Shown one piece after another: positions 44,232-52,062 of a DNA stretch of 64,000 nucleotides. Origin of the DNA: Pseudomonas marginalis (lineage in GTDB: Bacteria > Pseudomonadota > Gammaproteobacteria > Pseudomonadales > Pseudomonadaceae); NCBI RefSeq assembly GCF_900105325.1, contig NZ_FNSU01000001.1, forward strand, positions 186,001-250,000, read 5' to 3'. Positions within the stretch are counted from its first letter, which is position 1. The number at the start of each line of letters is the position of its first letter. The translations under genes and the position numbers were made by a program. A model generated the notes under the pieces. That model saw only the letters and a list, made by a program, of their open reading frames with translations. It made no database searches and had not been told where the DNA came from.

Positions 44232-44771
44232 TTATTGGTGTTGCATTGGTTTGGTTAGCTGCTGCAAGCGAGCCATGTACACGGCCTCCGCCTGGCCCAT
44301 TTTTTCTGCACATTCGGCGGCCTGTTTGGCGATGGAGTGGACCAAGCTCATCTGCATGTTTAACGTGATCCGCTGAAGCTCCATCGCATACAGGTCCTGC
44401 AGCATGGATTCCGGTGTTCTGGGGGAGCCCATCATGTCCGCCCAAACCCCAACGCCCATTCGGCGATCTGTCACCTGTTGCCATCTCAGAAATTGCGTCC
44501 CGGCTTGAGTGTTTTGCTCGGTGAGCCGAACAGGCACCAAGGTGAACGGATACCGTCGGGCTTGTTCCAGTACCCCCTGGGCAAGGGCTTTCAAACCCGA
44601 CTCCTGATCTCGGCATAGCGCTGCAAATTGGGTCAGCTCCCCCTTACCTTTAAAAGGCTTTAAAAGGCCTTTTAGTGAGGCAGCCTGTTGCAGTTGCTGA
44701 AAGGCATCCTGTTGCAGTGGCCGAAAGGCAGTCTGTTGCAGTACTCCATCGTCGGATTTTTGCTGGCCCAT
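44232..44771 (-). CDS. DUF3158 family ICE protein
   Basis: 179 residues from MGQQKSDDGVLQQTAFRPLQ. The frame can be extended upstream to a TTG (MKHMGQQ), but ATG at 44771 with GAGGG upstream is preferred. It has a mainly helical body (FQQLQQAASLKGLLKPFKGK, TPESMLQDLYAMELQRITLN, AECAEKMGQAEAVYMARLQQ). This family is conserved beside TIGR03761 and ssb in PFGI-1-type ICEs; its function is unknown. Confidence 0.75.
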   Translation of the reverse strand: MGQQKSDDGVLQQTAFRPLQQDAFQQLQQAASLKGLLKPFKGKGELTQFAALCRDQESGLKALAQGVLEQARRYPFTLVPVRLTEQNTQAGTQFLRWQQVTDRRMGVGVWADMMGSPRTPESMLQDLYAMELQRITLNMQMSLVHSIAKQAAECAEKMGQAEAVYMARLQQLTKPMQHQ

Positions 44772-44776
44772 GTGCT

Positions 44777-45502
44777 TCAACCCTCTTCGGCCTCATCGAA
44801 GTGATCTTCCACCTCGGTTTGTTGCTGGCCGCGAATGATGGGTGGAGCGAAGTTCGAACGGCGGGTGCCTTCCAGGATGTCCTGTGGCAGTTCTCCATAA
44901 CGCTCGTACATTTTGCGGGCTGCATCAGCTTTGGCATTGTTGGCGGCGAAGTCATCGCGTGCAGCACCTGAGTATTTGTAGTTCTGGGCCAGTCCAAAAA
45001 GCCTCCTCAGTACCGCTGCCCCCTCATCTATCCAGGTTTCCATATCATGGCGCCCTACGAGGCCAACATGCTGGGCCAGTAAAATACGCCTGACTATTTC
45101 GTCGTAGTTGGTCAGCAGGAATACGGCCTGAAAGCCGAGAGGGTTGGAGATATAAAGTGGGAGGCTGACTGGCTGAATTGAAAGGTTCTCGCTGATGCTG
45201 ATGGCCGGGGGCAGTGAGGCCATGGCAGTATCCAAGCGTTCTTCGATGGTTTTCAGTGCTTGCTTGGAATCGTTGATTTTCTCTTCAAGAAGAATCATCC
45301 ACCAATCGGAGTACGGATCGTCCTGTTGGGCGCCGCGAGACATGCGATTGACGACACTACAAAAACCCGACAAGCCGATGATGCCAACTTTTAGATCGTT
45401 TTTTGGACGTCCCATCCAGATACGGGCGGCGTGGTGAGTGTGAAGGGTGAGCTTCACATCGCTACGCAGTGAACCGATGTTCAGCCGGAAATTATCAGCC
45501 AT
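44777..45502 (-). CDS. TIGR03761 family ICE protein
   Basis: 241 residues from MADNFRLNIGSLRSDVKLTL; an extension to 45541 has no ribosome-binding site. Conserved-looking segments are HAARIWMGRPKNDLKVGII, YSDWWMILLEEKINDSKQAL, and AVFLLTNYDEIVRRILLAQH. This is the PFL_4669-type integrating conjugative element protein, without a known biochemical role. It overlaps or abuts the DUF3158 gene and starts the unit just downstream of the repeat array. Confidence 0.8.
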   Translation of the reverse strand: MADNFRLNIGSLRSDVKLTLHTHHAARIWMGRPKNDLKVGIIGLSGFCSVVNRMSRGAQQDDPYSDWWMILLEEKINDSKQALKTIEERLDTAMASLPPAISISENLSIQPVSLPLYISNPLGFQAVFLLTNYDEIVRRILLAQHVGLVGRHDMETWIDEGAAVLRRLFGLAQNYKYSGAARDDFAANNAKADAARKMYERYGELPQDILEGTRRSNFAPPIIRGQQQTEVEDHFDEAEEG

Positions 45503-45683
45503 GGTGCAGTTTTTCCTTGAGGGGAGGAGTGACGTGCCCATGCTGCAATCTGGCTATAAGAGGCGCACCAACAAATCCATTACCCGATGGAAGGGGATTT
45601 GTTGATTTTTCTTTATATATGGAGAGATCAGGCCGCCCGCTTGGTTGAGTGCAGTTATCGATGACGGGTCCTGACATAGTGAT

Positions 45684-45990
45684 GCGGGCCGCATAGCTCT
45701 GATATGCATAGTTCGATTGGCCACTGCCGATATTGGAACTCTGTCGAGCTATGCAGGCCGCATAGCTCTGATATGCATAGTTCGATTGGCCACTGCTGAT
45801 ATTGGAGCTCTGACGAGTTATGCGGGCCGCATAGCTCTAATATGCATAGTTCGATTGGCCACTGCTGATATTGGAGCTCTGATATGCATAGTTCGATTGG
45901 CCACTGCTGATATTGGAGCTCTGATATGCATAGTTCGATTGGCCACTGCCAATATTGGAACTCTGTCGAGCTATGCGGGCCGCATAGCTC
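45684..45990. repeat. Tandem repeat array, candidate origin or partition site
   Basis: Five copies of a 42-bp unit start at 45701, 45770, 45839, 45881 and 45923 (GATATGCATAGTTCGATTGG begins each). A 27-bp linker follows copies 1, 2 and 5, with a partial one before copy 1. The linker holds the palindrome GAGCTATGCG-GGC-CGCATAGCTC. pKLC102 is reported to carry a direct-repeat origin, so this may be the ICE oriV; a ParB site is the alternative. AT-rich DNA (45595-45625) lies beside it. Confidence 0.8.
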
Positions 45991-46060
45991 GGCTTGCTGT
46001 CCATGCTGATACCTGGATCTGCCAAGTAGATTGGGGCCGAGCTAACTATCCGGGTTGTTA

Positions 46061-47362
46061 TCATGGATGCGTACCCCGATTGGGTCTGAGCAGATGCAAC
46101 ATTCCGCTGAGTGTGTTTCTAGCGGTTTGTACCGACTCAGGACTGCGGGTTTCTGCAACCGTTTTAGCCGGTTGAGTGGCATTGGATGGAGGATTTGCAG
46201 CTCCCTGGCGTGAGGGGCTGGATCTTGCTTTGTCATCAGGATCCCAGTGGCTGTTGAAGTCTCCACGGACAGCCATGCCGACAAGTGTCATCAAATAGCC
46301 CAGCGGGTTTCGTATCCCTCCTGAGTCACAGCGGTGCACCCATTGTTTGATGAGCGCTGGCTTCAGCTCTTCTGGGACTTTTTGCAGCGCCACCACCGCG
46401 CTCTGTTTTTGATCAGCCGGTAGCCGATGCAGTGCATCGAGCAAATCGGCGGCCATGTCGGTCGAAGTCAGCGGTACATGTACAGAGCTTTTACAAACAT
46501 CTTTGTGTGTATCTGTATACGTACTATATGAGTTCGGATGCCGAACTAAGTCCGAACCCATTGATTTTTGGCTGAGTTCGGCATCCGAACTCGGCTCAAA
46601 AGCGATTCGCTCGCCGCTGTGTCCACTGAGTTCGGCATCCGAACTCAGTGGCAACTGTGGTGTATTTTGCTGAGTTCGGACTCCGAACTCAGTCGCTTTT
46701 AGAGGTATTGGCGTGCGCGCCGTTGTCCAGGACTGGCTGTTCAAACGAGACTCGATGACGTCCAATCGGCTTGGTAAGCGCTGACCAACGTCTGGGTCGG
46801 CAGCGAATTCTTTCCAGGCAATCTGCGCGACTTCACGGATCACCTTGGTCTGATGCTCCATGGACTGCGCAAGTAGCTGTAAATAATCCTTATCGAATTC
46901 TATGGCTTCGGCTGGTGTGACCGATTCGTCATGAAGCAAGTAGACGTTACCTTGAACTTGTCCACTCAGGTCATTGCGCACACGGCGGCCCAGGCTAAGC
47001 CAGCGTGTAAGCCGTAGAGTGACCAATGCTTTTGATACGGTTTCTCGCGAGGCTGGCCTGCCGGGTTGCATGCCCAGATATGGCCGTAGTTGGTCATAGG
47101 TGGGGAACGCCGTAAGGCCGTCGTCATTGATCAGTAGCCGGAACACCTGCCAGGTGTTTCTTTCAAGCGGGGTCAGTCGGTCATCCAGAAGCAATCTGCG
47201 AGGCACCGTCTCGTGTGGGTTCCCGCTGAATATGATTCCGGAGTAGGGGGCAGAACCTTCGATCCCCGGAGGCGCCGACTCTTTTTTCTGAAGCAAGTGA
47301 GCTTCAAGGTGGCCCGAGGCCGAGTCTAAAAGCGTCGACAATGGGAGCCGAGACAACCTCAT
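46061..47362 (-). CDS. STY4528-type ICE replication protein
   Basis: 433 residues; the start overlaps the DUF2857 stop (ATGA). The N-terminal ~130 residues form a winged-helix-like domain (LTPLERNTWQVFRLLINDDG, then TYDQLRPYLGM and SRETVSKALVTLRLTRWLSL), similar in plan to phage O-type initiators. The middle linker contains repeated peptides (SSDAELS twice), encoded by DNA palindromes. A C-terminal domain follows (ALHRLPADQKQSAVVALQKV, IRNPLGYLMTLVGMAVRGDF). STY4528 proteins are described as pathogenicity-island replication proteins; with DnaB and the repeats they suggest autonomous replication of the excised ICE. Confidence 0.85.
   Translation of the reverse strand: MRLSRLPLSTLLDSASGHLEAHLLQKKESAPPGIEGSAPYSGIIFSGNPHETVPRRLLLDDRLTPLERNTWQVFRLLINDDGLTAFPTYDQLRPYLGMQPGRPASRETVSKALVTLRLTRWLSLGRRVRNDLSGQVQGNVYLLHDESVTPAEAIEFDKDYLQLLAQSMEHQTKVIREVAQIAWKEFAADPDVGQRLPSRLDVIESRLNSQSWTTARTPIPLKATEFGVRTQQNTPQLPLSSDAELSGHSGERIAFEPSSDAELSQKSMGSDLVRHPNSYSTYTDTHKDVCKSSVHVPLTSTDMAADLLDALHRLPADQKQSAVVALQKVPEELKPALIKQWVHRCDSGGIRNPLGYLMTLVGMAVRGDFNSHWDPDDKARSSPSRQGAANPPSNATQPAKTVAETRSPESVQTARNTLSGMLHLLRPNRGTHP
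46529..46692. repeat. Four palindromes inside the replication gene
   Basis: TGAGTTCGG-N3-CCGAACTCA occurs at 46529-46549, 46573-46593, 46624-46650 and 46670-46692 (centres 44, 54 and 44 bp apart). Copy 3 is perfect over 12+3+12 bp. AT-rich DNA lies next to copy 1 (about 46485-46528). They look like initiator-binding iterons within the gene. Confidence 0.75.
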
Positions 47363-48057
47363 AGTACGGGATCACCTTCCGCCGGTGTCGCTGCAGGCTG
47401 AGCCAGTCGATGAGAAGACACCAGCTGTAGCTTTCTCGGGAGGCCCGTGCTTGTTGCAGGGGGATAAAGCCCCTCCTTTATCCAGGACTGAATGCGATGC
47501 CAGATGATTGCTAGACTGAGGTTCTCGGAGCTTTCATCTGCATGGGTGTCCTGGGGGGTGTTGAGCTCTTCGGCGACCAGCATGGCGATATCCAGCAAGG
47601 CGAGGCTGTCTTCAAGCTCAACCTGATGTTCCTGCATCAGGTGCGTCCATCTGTACCAAAGGTGAGCGTCCATCTCCTCACTGAATTCTCGCCACCGGCC
47701 TCGACGTGCCGTTACACCGATCATTAAGCGTTGAAGGGCTACGTCCTGGGGTGATAGCCCGAAGAACTGTTGCAGCATCTGAGTGGTCGCGCCTAGTCGA
47801 AGCGCACGTTCGATCGTGCGCACTTCTTCATCGGACCGCTGCGCCCCTATCAGCAGTTTTTTCACCATCTCTCCATCGATGGTGACGTTGCACCAAGAGA
47901 CTGGAGTGTTGAGCAATAAGCTCAGGACTGACGGTTGTTGGAGCTGGGCCAGGATTTCAGGCTCCAAACCCATCTCGATGCAACGCCGAAGTTGGCCGTT
48001 GCGCATGTGATGAAGCACCTGAGACAGGATGGCTTCGTTGATTGGTATCTTGGACAT
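47359..48057 (-). CDS. DUF2857 family ICE protein
   Basis: 232 residues from MSKIPINEAILSQVLHHMRN. The N-terminal ~150 residues (VLSLLLNTPVSWCNVTIDGE, LRLGATTQMLQQFFGLSPQD) match the DUF2857 family, which carries an STY4526-like helix-turn-helix and lies directly before STY4528 in this ICE class. It may regulate or assist replication initiation; direct evidence is lacking. Confidence 0.8.
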   Translation of the reverse strand: MSKIPINEAILSQVLHHMRNGQLRRCIEMGLEPEILAQLQQPSVLSLLLNTPVSWCNVTIDGEMVKKLLIGAQRSDEEVRTIERALRLGATTQMLQQFFGLSPQDVALQRLMIGVTARRGRWREFSEEMDAHLWYRWTHLMQEHQVELEDSLALLDIAMLVAEELNTPQDTHADESSENLSLAIIWHRIQSWIKEGLYPPATSTGLPRKLQLVSSHRLAQPAATPAEGDPVL

Positions 48058-48084
48058 GACGACTCCCCTCGTAGTGGTCCTGTT

Positions 48085-49857
48085 TTAGCTGGCTTGGTTC
48101 GCACTATCGCCGGCAGTTAACTTGACCTCTAAATCAATCAAACGCCTTGCGAGTCGAATTATTCGGAAGAGCTTCACCAGTGCGCCGTCGCTGAGGCGGC
48201 CTTCAGTCTCTGGGGGGTTGTCTTTCGTATAAGGCTGGCCAAGTAAGAGCTGCCCAAGCCCAGCTGCGAATTCGAAGTCGGTCAAAGCGTCGACCTGCAG
48301 ATCTGGCTGCTCCTGAATCATTTTCAGAACGATGGCCACCGAACCGCTTAAAGACTGAAGAAGCGTCAACGTATGCTGGGCTGTAGCAGTGATTTCCACT
48401 TCTCCTTCCGCATCGGGGTGTCGATAGCTGAAACCCACGCCACCTTCGATATCGATAAATTGACCTGGTGCTTTTACCGAGCTGGCAATTTCACGAGCCA
48501 ATTGCGCGATGTGCTGACGCAGGGTCATGGCATTGTCGATTTCACGCTCGATGTACCAAAGGTCAGATATGGGGTTGAGACCACCAGCTTGAACAGGGAT
48601 GGCCACTAAGGCGTTGGATGCAAAGTCGGGTAATACTTCACCATCAAGCGCAGCGAGCTCCCGTTTCATCTTGTCGACTTTGGGGGAGCTTTTCACTGGA
48701 CTTGCAATGTGCCCATCAATGCGCTTTTGGCGCTCTTGCGGGCTCATTTGCTCTTGAGGGGGAGGGGCCAGCTTATGTTGGCCAACTGGATGGGGAGGGC
48801 TCGCCGTGGTCAAAGTTGGCTTAGGCGTGCCCTCAGAAACATGAGTTGATGGTAATTGTGACGGGTTCTGATTTGACTCAATGCTATTGTTTTGGGGACT
48901 CGACTGAGGCAACCCCTCAAGTTGCGAGACAGGATGCTGAGGCATCTCAAGTACTGGTGTTGATCGGCGTAACTGGTCCTGGTTCTGAGTGATTTCCAGC
49001 AGTATTTTCTCGTAACCGAGATTTAACGGCTTTTTGAGCTGATCAATCAGCTCGTCCTGGAAGCGCTGGAACAGAAACTCCTCGGCGTCTCCCTCAAACT
49101 GGGAAAGGACATCTTGAAAAATCGTATCAAACTCTAGGTGCTGCCCTTGTTCTTGATAATTGCGCTCCCAGCACTGAAGTGCTGTCTTGCGCAGTGCAAG
49201 AAGCTTAGAAATTCGATCAACGCCGAGGCCGGAATATAGCACTGCCGGAATTGCTGGCAATAAGTACCGAAGAGTGTCCTGCATCCGACTGATGTGAGGT
49301 TGAGAAACAGGGTAGCCATCAGCTTTCAAACGTCGAGAAAGCTCACTTTGAGAAATAGCCTCACCAGACTCCTCCTCATACAAAGCTCTGGCCTTGTCGA
49401 CGCCAATAGCCCGCTCAATGAACAGGAGTTGACCCTGCAGATCGTTTTCGGCCAGGTGCCCGGTGAGCGAGATGATCTCCCCACGAACGGTGTCCCATGG
49501 ACGGAACAGGCAGTGGAACTTGAAGAACTTCTCGTCCCCGGTCTCACGGTACAGCTCGTTTAGAATGGCCAGGCGCGTGTTGCCACCGTTCCGGATCCGG
49601 TACTTCTCCTCACCAGGTTTGCGCGTGACGGGAGGGGGAGTGTCGAGACCTCGATTGCGTATGGACTCTTTAATTTCATCGTACTTCGGGTTTCGAGTTG
49701 TCCGTGGGTTCTCGTCATACGGCAATGTTTCATCGAGCGTCAACAGCATAGGGGTATCGACGATTGGATCGCTCATGCGCGCTGCTACTGGCGAATTCGA
49801 TTGAAAGGCTGGCTGTTGCAGTTTCTCTTTCATAGTCTGAGCCAAAGACTGTTTCAT
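48085..49857 (-). CDS. parB: ParB family partition protein, PFGI-1 class
   Basis: 590 residues. The ParB/Srx N-domain shows ETLPYDENPRTTRNPKYDEI and YRIRNGGNTRLAILNELYRE. A helix-turn-helix region follows (GEAISQSELSRRLKADGYPV, SQPHISRMQDTLRYLL). The long C-terminal part has a Pro/Gln/Ser-rich linker (about 325-400) and a helical end. It should bind centromere-like DNA and work with the ParA at 55781-56641, although the two genes are separated by several others, as is usual in this ICE class. Confidence 0.85.
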   Translation of the reverse strand: MKQSLAQTMKEKLQQPAFQSNSPVAARMSDPIVDTPMLLTLDETLPYDENPRTTRNPKYDEIKESIRNRGLDTPPPVTRKPGEEKYRIRNGGNTRLAILNELYRETGDEKFFKFHCLFRPWDTVRGEIISLTGHLAENDLQGQLLFIERAIGVDKARALYEEESGEAISQSELSRRLKADGYPVSQPHISRMQDTLRYLLPAIPAVLYSGLGVDRISKLLALRKTALQCWERNYQEQGQHLEFDTIFQDVLSQFEGDAEEFLFQRFQDELIDQLKKPLNLGYEKILLEITQNQDQLRRSTPVLEMPQHPVSQLEGLPQSSPQNNSIESNQNPSQLPSTHVSEGTPKPTLTTASPPHPVGQHKLAPPPQEQMSPQERQKRIDGHIASPVKSSPKVDKMKRELAALDGEVLPDFASNALVAIPVQAGGLNPISDLWYIEREIDNAMTLRQHIAQLAREIASSVKAPGQFIDIEGGVGFSYRHPDAEGEVEITATAQHTLTLLQSLSGSVAIVLKMIQEQPDLQVDALTDFEFAAGLGQLLLGQPYTKDNPPETEGRLSDGALVKLFRIIRLARRLIDLEVKLTAGDSANQAS

Positions 49858-50090
49858 ACTCTGGCTCCAGGCAGCTCACAGGCTGGTGCTGCTGCCAAAA
49901 GTTGATCAATGATTTTTAGTGCACGATCAAGCGCCGCCTCAAGCTCGACTGAAGTCTCCAGGCGATGGACAATTTCCGAGTTCATTGAACGGGTGTTTTC
50001 ACGCGCGCGCAGCGCGATCCGTTCACGCATCCCATCGGGAAGTCGGACGACGAATTTTTCTTCCAGCTGACGTTTTGGTTGGTTGCTCAT
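49854..50090 (-). CDS. Arc-type ribbon-helix-helix protein
   Basis: 78 residues. The core LEEKFVVRLPDGMRERIALR then NTRSMNSEIVHRLETSVELE is the Arc repressor fold: a beta strand for DNA contact and two helices. It is a likely autoregulator of the partition unit, because it overlaps the parB start (4 bp). Confidence 0.85.
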   Translation of the reverse strand: MSNQPKRQLEEKFVVRLPDGMRERIALRARENTRSMNSEIVHRLETSVELEAALDRALKIIDQLLAAAPACELPGARV

Positions 50091-50125
50091 GGTGGGCTCC
50101 GATGCCTTGGGTTTAAGGTTTGTGT

Positions 50126-51127
50126 TCAGCGACGTTTCAACTGATCAGTGAGTTGGGTGGGCAACCCCTTGATGATTAACGTGCTGGACGCCTCGTCGTA
50201 CTCAATCTTGTCCCCTAGCAGGTGCGCTTCAAAACTGATGGACAAGCCTTCGGCACGGCCGGTGAACCGACGGAATTGGTTGAGAGTGCGTTTATCCATA
50301 GGGATTTCCGGTGACAGACCGTAGTCCTTGTTTCGGATGTGATCGAAGAACGCCTTGGGCCGATCTTCATCAATCAAGCCCGACAGCTCTTCAAGGCCCA
50401 TGGGCTCGCCGAGCTTGGCCTGGCTGCTGGCGTAATCGACCAGGGTCTTGGTTTTTTCGCGGGCGGATTCGTCCGGCAGGTCTTCGCTTTCGACGAAGTC
50501 GCTGAAGGCCTTGAGCAGGGTGCGCGTCTCGCCCGGGCCGTCGACGCCTTCCTGGCAGCCGATGAAGTCGCGGAAGTATTCCGAGACCTTCTTGCCGTTC
50601 TTGCCTTTGATAAACGAGATGTACTGCTTGGACTGCTTGTTGTTCTGCCACTCGGACACGTTGATACGCGCTGCCAGGTGCAACTGGCCCAGGTCCAGAT
50701 GGCGCGACGGGGTGACGTCCAGCTCGTCGGTTACCGCCACGCCTTCGCTGTGGTGCAGCAGGGCGATGGCGAGGTAGTCGGTCATGCCTTGCTGGTAGTG
50801 GGCAAACAGCACGTGGCCGCCGGTGGAGAGGTTGGACTCTTCCATCAGTTTTTGCAGATGTTCGACGGCGGTGCGGCTGAACGTGGTGAAATCCCGGCCA
50901 CCCTCGAAATATTCCTTCAACCAGCCGCTGAACGGGTGCGCGCCGGATTCGGCGTGGAAGAAACCCCAGGCCTTGCCTTGTTTGGCGTTGTAGCTCTCGT
51001 TGAGGTCGGCAAGCATGTTCTCGATGGCGGCCGACTCGGCAAGCTCGGAGTCGCGGGCGTGGAGAACTGCAGGTGTGCCGTCGGGGTTTTTGTCGATCAG
51101 ATGAACAATACAATGACGGATAGGCAT
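50126..51127 (-). CDS. Nucleoid-associated protein of the NdpA/YejK family
   Basis: 333 residues from MPIRHCIVHLIDKNPDGTPA, the start overlapping the HicA-like stop (TAATG). The whole length matches YejK: LNESYNAKQGKAWGFFHAES, FAHYQQGMTDYLAIALLHHS, QLHLAARINVSEWQNNKQSK, YISFIKGKNGKKVSEYFRDF. GC content and codon choice look more host-like than its ICE neighbours. A chromosomal ndpA normally exists, so this is probably an ICE paralogue that binds or compacts element DNA. No DNase motif is seen. Confidence 0.85.
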   Translation of the reverse strand: MPIRHCIVHLIDKNPDGTPAVLHARDSELAESAAIENMLADLNESYNAKQGKAWGFFHAESGAHPFSGWLKEYFEGGRDFTTFSRTAVEHLQKLMEESNLSTGGHVLFAHYQQGMTDYLAIALLHHSEGVAVTDELDVTPSRHLDLGQLHLAARINVSEWQNNKQSKQYISFIKGKNGKKVSEYFRDFIGCQEGVDGPGETRTLLKAFSDFVESEDLPDESAREKTKTLVDYASSQAKLGEPMGLEELSGLIDEDRPKAFFDHIRNKDYGLSPEIPMDKRTLNQFRRFTGRAEGLSISFEAHLLGDKIEYDEASSTLIIKGLPTQLTDQLKRR

Positions 51128-51366
51128 TAGATTGCCTCCTGAGTGTGTTGGGTTTGAGCTCGATCGGCGCGGCGCATGCGAGCTTTGGCGTTGAGGGCCG
51201 CGCGGTAATCGCTTGCGGTCGACGATGTGTAGATTGATCCAAGGCCGGGCTTAGTAAACTGGATGTGGCCACCTTGAGTCCGCGACACAGTCCAACCATT
51301 GGCCCTGGCAAATTCCACCAGGTGGCGAAGGTTCTCGTGCTTTCCGCGTATGAGGTTGGTCGTCAT
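51127..51366 (-). CDS. HicA-like small protein
   Basis: 79 residues from MTTNLIRGKHENLRHLVEFA. The dsRBD-like HicA pattern is visible: GWTVSRTQGGHIQFTKPG, with the histidine that is catalytic in HicA toxins. No hicB-like antitoxin is adjacent; the flanking genes overlap it tightly (ATGA and TAATG). It may be a domesticated RNA-binding protein rather than a toxin. Confidence 0.65.
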   Translation of the reverse strand: MTTNLIRGKHENLRHLVEFARANGWTVSRTQGGHIQFTKPGLGSIYTSSTASDYRAALNAKARMRRADRAQTQHTQEAI

Positions 51367-51884
51367 AGCTCTGCGTCCTTGTCTGCTAAAACGTTCCCTG
51401 CCTGAATCGCGATGATTTCGGCCTGGTCACCCGGGAATTTGCTGCCGAGCTCATGCAGAAAATTACGAGTTGCCTCGCGCGAGCCAGGCACGCGGAACAC
51501 GACGGTGCAGTGCTGCACTGGCGCGGGGTGTTGCAGGTGAGCCATGACCGACACTTTCAGTGAGCAGCTTTGGAGGTGCCGGGGGACCCAAACCGACCAG
51601 AAGTAACTTGATAACAAGGCGCCTGCGCACAGCAGTTCAACGGAGATGGTTGCGCTGAGCGTGTCGGCCAGCTCGACGTAGCCGAGCTTCTGAAATTCCA
51701 GCAGGTCCTCGCGCATGCTCACTGGGACCACGGTGCTGTGGTCACGAGTAAGACGGCCGACTGCTTGAGCTAGAGCATCAAGTTCTACTGGGTTGACGCC
51801 CGTTTTGTGGGCGTGAACCACGGCAGAGGCTTCGAAGACTTCACCGGCTTGAATGCTTGGAAAAAGCGCAGCGTTACTGTGCAT
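51363..51884 (-). CDS. Unknown ICE protein, 173 residues
   Basis: It starts MHSNAALFPSIQAGEVFEAS. Segments look ordered (DALAQAVGRLTRDHSTVVPV, MREDLLEFQKLGYVELADTL, HCTVVFRVPGSREATRNFLH) but no family is recognised. Overlaps with both neighbours place it in the same operon as dnaB and the HicA-like gene. Confidence 0.6.
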   Translation of the reverse strand: MHSNAALFPSIQAGEVFEASAVVHAHKTGVNPVELDALAQAVGRLTRDHSTVVPVSMREDLLEFQKLGYVELADTLSATISVELLCAGALLSSYFWSVWVPRHLQSCSLKVSVMAHLQHPAPVQHCTVVFRVPGSREATRNFLHELGSKFPGDQAEIIAIQAGNVLADKDAEL

Positions 51885-52062
51885 CTGACGCCTCCCGAAT
51901 CTCCTCGATGTCGTAGCTGTTGCAACTGGGACAAATCAGAATGTCCACTTCACCATTCAGAGCGGTTGGAGCAGGCACGCAGTGCTGGACTTGCTGCAAT
52001 ACATGATGTGAATCGCAGTTGCGGCACCAATGGGTGACGGCAACCGGAGCGAGGGGGCTCAT
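51874..52062 (-). CDS. Small zinc-ribbon protein
   Basis: 62 residues. Two cysteine pairs (HWCRNCDSHH and LICPSCNSYD) separated by ~30 residues make a zinc ribbon. The start overlaps the dnaB stop by 4 bp. It probably binds nucleic acid or a replication protein; nothing more can be said. Confidence 0.65.
   Translation of the reverse strand: MSPLAPVAVTHWCRNCDSHHVLQQVQHCVPAPTALNGEVDILICPSCNSYDIEEIREASDAQ

Noticed and set aside
45684..45990. CRISPR array
   Set aside because: The repeats are 42 bp with either no spacer or an identical 27-bp palindromic linker, so there are no unique spacers, and no cas genes are near.
45717..46175. 152-codon repetitive ORF across the repeat array
   Set aside because: Its repeated peptide comes only from the DNA repeats. 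There is no ribosome-binding site, and the frame enters the replication gene antisense.
50339..51130. 263-codon plus-strand ORF opposite the NdpA-like gene
   Set aside because: It is an antisense frame in GC-rich coding DNA; the minus strand encodes a clear YejK-family protein.
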